Assembly: GCA_964458935.1 (NCBI GenBank)
Contig: CAYWKS010000018.1
Location: 1 to 54,411, forward strand
Origin: CAYWKS01 sp964458935
GTDB lineage: Bacteria; Planctomycetota; Phycisphaerae; Phycisphaerales; Zrk34
Length of the DNA stretch: 54,411 nt
Direction: 5' to 3'
In this document: one piece after another, positions 52,595 to 54,411 of the stretch
Numbering within the stretch: the first letter of the stretch is position 1
How the letters are laid out: each line of letters starts with the position of its first letter
Translations under genes and position numbers: made by a program
The notes under the pieces: generated by a model
Told to the model about the DNA's origin: nothing
The model's database searches: none
What the model saw: only the letters and a program-made list of their open reading frames with translations

Positions 52595-54411
52595 TCATGA
52601 GCATCCCATCGAATTGCCGCAGTTCAGGCACTTGTAGCAGGTGCCGTTGCGCACGGTGATCGATCCGCAGACGTCGCACGCCGGGGCGTCGCCCATCATC
52701 TGGCTGTTGGCCTCGTTGATGGTCGAGACCAGGGCGTTGGCGGCGGCGTTCTGTCGATCGGCCGCGGCGAGCGCGGCGCCCGATCGGCTGTGCAGCTTGG
52801 CCAGCGGGCTGGTCTTCGCCTGGTGGCTGGTGGCGATCTCCGGGTCGTCAATGGCGACGCGGCGCGGCGTGGCGTGCGAGCCGTTGCCGCCGTTACCGTT
52901 GGTGTCGTCGTCGGGCTTCACGCGATCGCTGGTCGCGGGGGCATCGGTCCTGCGTGAAGAAGCAGCCGGCGCAGCGCTTCCCTGTGTTGCGCCGGCTCGC
53001 GCGTCGTCCTGGAGCGAATCCGTTCGTGTGGACGAGGGGGTGATTGATGTTGACTTGGCAGCGGGCCGAGCGGGCGCGGGGTCGGCCTTCGTGGCCGTCG
53101 GCTTGGACTTGGCCGTCGCGGTGCTGCCGCTGTTGCTGCGCTTGGGGGCGTTCGCATCACGGTAGCCGGCGATGAACTCCATGCCCATCCACCGGAAGAT
53201 GTAGTCGACCAGGCTCTTGGCGAAGGGGATATCCTTGTTGTCGGTCATACCGGCCGGCTCAAACCTCTGGTGCGTGAACTTGTGCACGAGGCTTTCGATC
53301 GGCACGCCGTACTGCAGCGCGACGCTGATCGCCGTGCCCAGCGAGTCCATCAGCCCGCCGATCGTCGAGCCTTCCTTCGCCATGGTGATGAACAGCTCGC
53401 CCGGCTGGCCGTCTTCGTACAGGCCGACGGTCAGGTAGCCCTCGTGACCGGCCACGTTGAACTTGTGCGTCAGAGACTGGCGGGTGTTGGGCAGGCGACG
53501 CCGCAGCGGCCGCTCGACGATCCGCTCGACGATCTTCTCGACCGGAGCCCCATCGGCGCCCTGGGCCGTCGCCGTCGCGGCTTCGGCCTCCTCGGCGTCA
53601 GTCACCGCATGCGCAATCCGGTGTGCCGCCATAGCGACCTCGGCAGTAACCTCTTTTTTTGCCAGTTCCGCCGCCTCCTCATCCTCGACCTCGTCGTCGA
53701 CATCAGCGGTGGCCTGCAGCACCTGGCTCAACTTCGACCCGTCACGGTACAGCGCGTTGGCCTTCAGCCCCAATTCCCAGCTCAGGCGGTACGCCGACTT
53801 GATCTCGTCGGTCGTCGCCTCGTTGGGGAAATTGATGGTCTTGCTGATCGCGCCGGAGATGAACGGCTGGACGGCGGCCATCATGCGGATGTGGCCCTGG
53901 GGCGCGATGAACCGCCGGCCGGTCTTGCCGCACTTGTTCGCACAGTCGAACACCGCCAGGTGCTCGTCCTTGATGTGCGGGGCGCCTTCCATGGTGCCGG
54001 TCCCGCAGATCATCTCGTTCAGCGCATCGACCTGCTTGCGGGTGAAGCCCAGGGCCCGGAGCACATCGGCCTGGCCCTCGACCCCCAGCCGCTTCATCGC
54101 GTCCTCGCCGAGCGTGAACGCGTTGAACACGAAGCTCAGCTCCATCGCGCCGCCGAGCGCGTCGGTGACCTTCTTCAGGTCGGCGTCGGTCGCGCCGCGG
54201 GCCTTGAGGTAGTCGCTGAAGCGGTCGTGCGGGTTGGCGTGGACCTTGCCCTCGTCGTCTGGCATCGGCACGTCCAGCGTCCCCGTGCCCATCACGTGCC
54301 GCATGATCGCGGTGAGCTGGTCCTTGGTGTAGCCCAGCGCTTCGAGCGCGGGCCGCAGCGACTGGTTGGCGATCTTGAAGTACCCGCCGCCGGCGAGCTT
54401 CTTGAACTTCA
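52595..54411 (-). CDS. nrdJ: Vitamin B12-dependent ribonucleotide reductase, C-terminal part
   Basis: Partial gene: the N-terminal part lies beyond 54411 and about 605 codons are visible. It makes deoxyribonucleotides using adenosylcobalamin. Visible blocks are GSKLSQVLQ, the end-of-barrel segment PNEATTDEIKSAYRLSWELGLKANALY and the C-terminal domain signature QRFEPAGMTDNKDIPFAKSLVDYIFRWMG. A long Ser/Thr/Ala/Asp-rich linker of about 120 residues precedes the Cys cluster CDVCGSITVRNGTCYKCLNCG, the expected C-terminal Cys pairs that re-reduce the active site. An internal insert with an acidic helix (DVDDEVEDEEAAELAKKEV) lies near the middle. B12-dependent enzymes work with or without oxygen. 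Confidence 0.95.
   Translation of the reverse strand, partial: KFKKLAGGGYFKIANQSLRPALEALGYTKDQLTAIMRHVMGTGTLDVPMPDDEGKVHANPHDRFSDYLKARGATDADLKKVTDALGGAMELSFVFNAFTLGEDAMKRLGVEGQADVLRALGFTRKQVDALNEMICGTGTMEGAPHIKDEHLAVFDCANKCGKTGRRFIAPQGHIRMMAAVQPFISGAISKTINFPNEATTDEIKSAYRLSWELGLKANALYRDGSKLSQVLQATADVDDEVEDEEAAELAKKEVTAEVAMAAHRIAHAVTDAEEAEAATATAQGADGAPVEKIVERIVERPLRRRLPNTRQSLTHKFNVAGHEGYLTVGLYEDGQPGELFITMAKEGSTIGGLMDSLGTAISVALQYGVPIESLVHKFTHQRFEPAGMTDNKDIPFAKSLVDYIFRWMGMEFIAGYRDANAPKRSNSGSTATAKSKPTATKADPAPARPAAKSTSITPSSTRTDSLQDDARAGATQGSAAPAASSRRTDAPATSDRVKPDDDTNGNGGNGSHATPRRVAIDDPEIATSHQAKTSPLAKLHSRSGAALAAADRQNAAANALVSTINEANSQMMGDAPACDVCGSITVRNGTCYKCLNCGNSMGCS

Overview
The window looks like an ordinary chromosomal stretch of a high-G+C (about two thirds or more by eye) bacterium of the Planctomycetota, most likely the class Phycisphaerae. 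This assignment is an inference. It rests on a single-chain SecDF fusion, a C-terminal PEP-CTERM sorting tail, paired Gfo/Idh/MocA oxidoreductases, a B12-dependent ribonucleotide reductase, PilZ proteins and weak or variable ribosome binding sites with TTG and GTG starts. No rRNA, tRNA, CRISPR array, prophage or insertion sequence was seen.

Layout. 1-9.6 kb: the 5' part of ispG, a PilZ / pseudo-receiver / pseudo-Hpt protein, a Cof-type HAD phosphatase, a lone carB, a Gfo/Idh oxidoreductase, a DUF456 membrane protein and an alkaline-phosphatase-like hydrolase. 9.6-16.2 kb (minus strand): the tgt-yajC-secDF translocase cluster followed by a membrane-anchored double-LysM protein. 16.2-21.3 kb (plus): a Nudix hydrolase, ybeY, a CNNM/CBS transporter-like protein, and a two-gene operon of a ParA-type ATPase fused to a membrane segment and a GspB-like tail, plus a ribbon-helix-helix partner. 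21.3-28 kb: a sugar isomerase, a FapA/DUF342 protein, hisA, a lower-G+C restriction-modification islet (BglII/BstYI-type nuclease plus MT-A70 methylase) and nadB. 28-32.9 kb: a HIT protein, a small PilZ protein, a CobA-HemD fusion overlapping a second Gfo/Idh gene, and a manganese-type superoxide dismutase with a clear terminator.

33-40.3 kb: a PEP-CTERM surface protein with a readable promoter, a 5' hairpin and a terminator, a secreted GH31 glycosidase, a voltage-sensor-type potassium channel, a photolyase and a Dus enzyme. 40.4-44.6 kb: a DUF4914 P-loop protein, a UPF0173 hydrolase, a His-rich mini-membrane protein with HupE/UreJ, and a 68-residue Cys/His protein behind a palindromic operator-like element. 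44.6-52.4 kb: serS facing a precorrin-2 dehydrogenase / HemX-like / hemA tetrapyrrole operon, then a GT-C-like membrane protein, a TPR lipoprotein and queF. The end holds tandem hairpins and the C-terminal part of nrdJ.

Functional links. tgt and queF both serve queuosine. CobA-HemD, the precorrin-2 dehydrogenase, the HemX-like protein and HemA together cover the entry to heme and siroheme. secDF and yajC serve export. The most unusual items are the membrane-tethered ParA/RHH pair, the phosphorelay-like protein that has lost its phospho-acceptor residues, the DUF4914 protein, and the small Cys/His protein with its half-site array.
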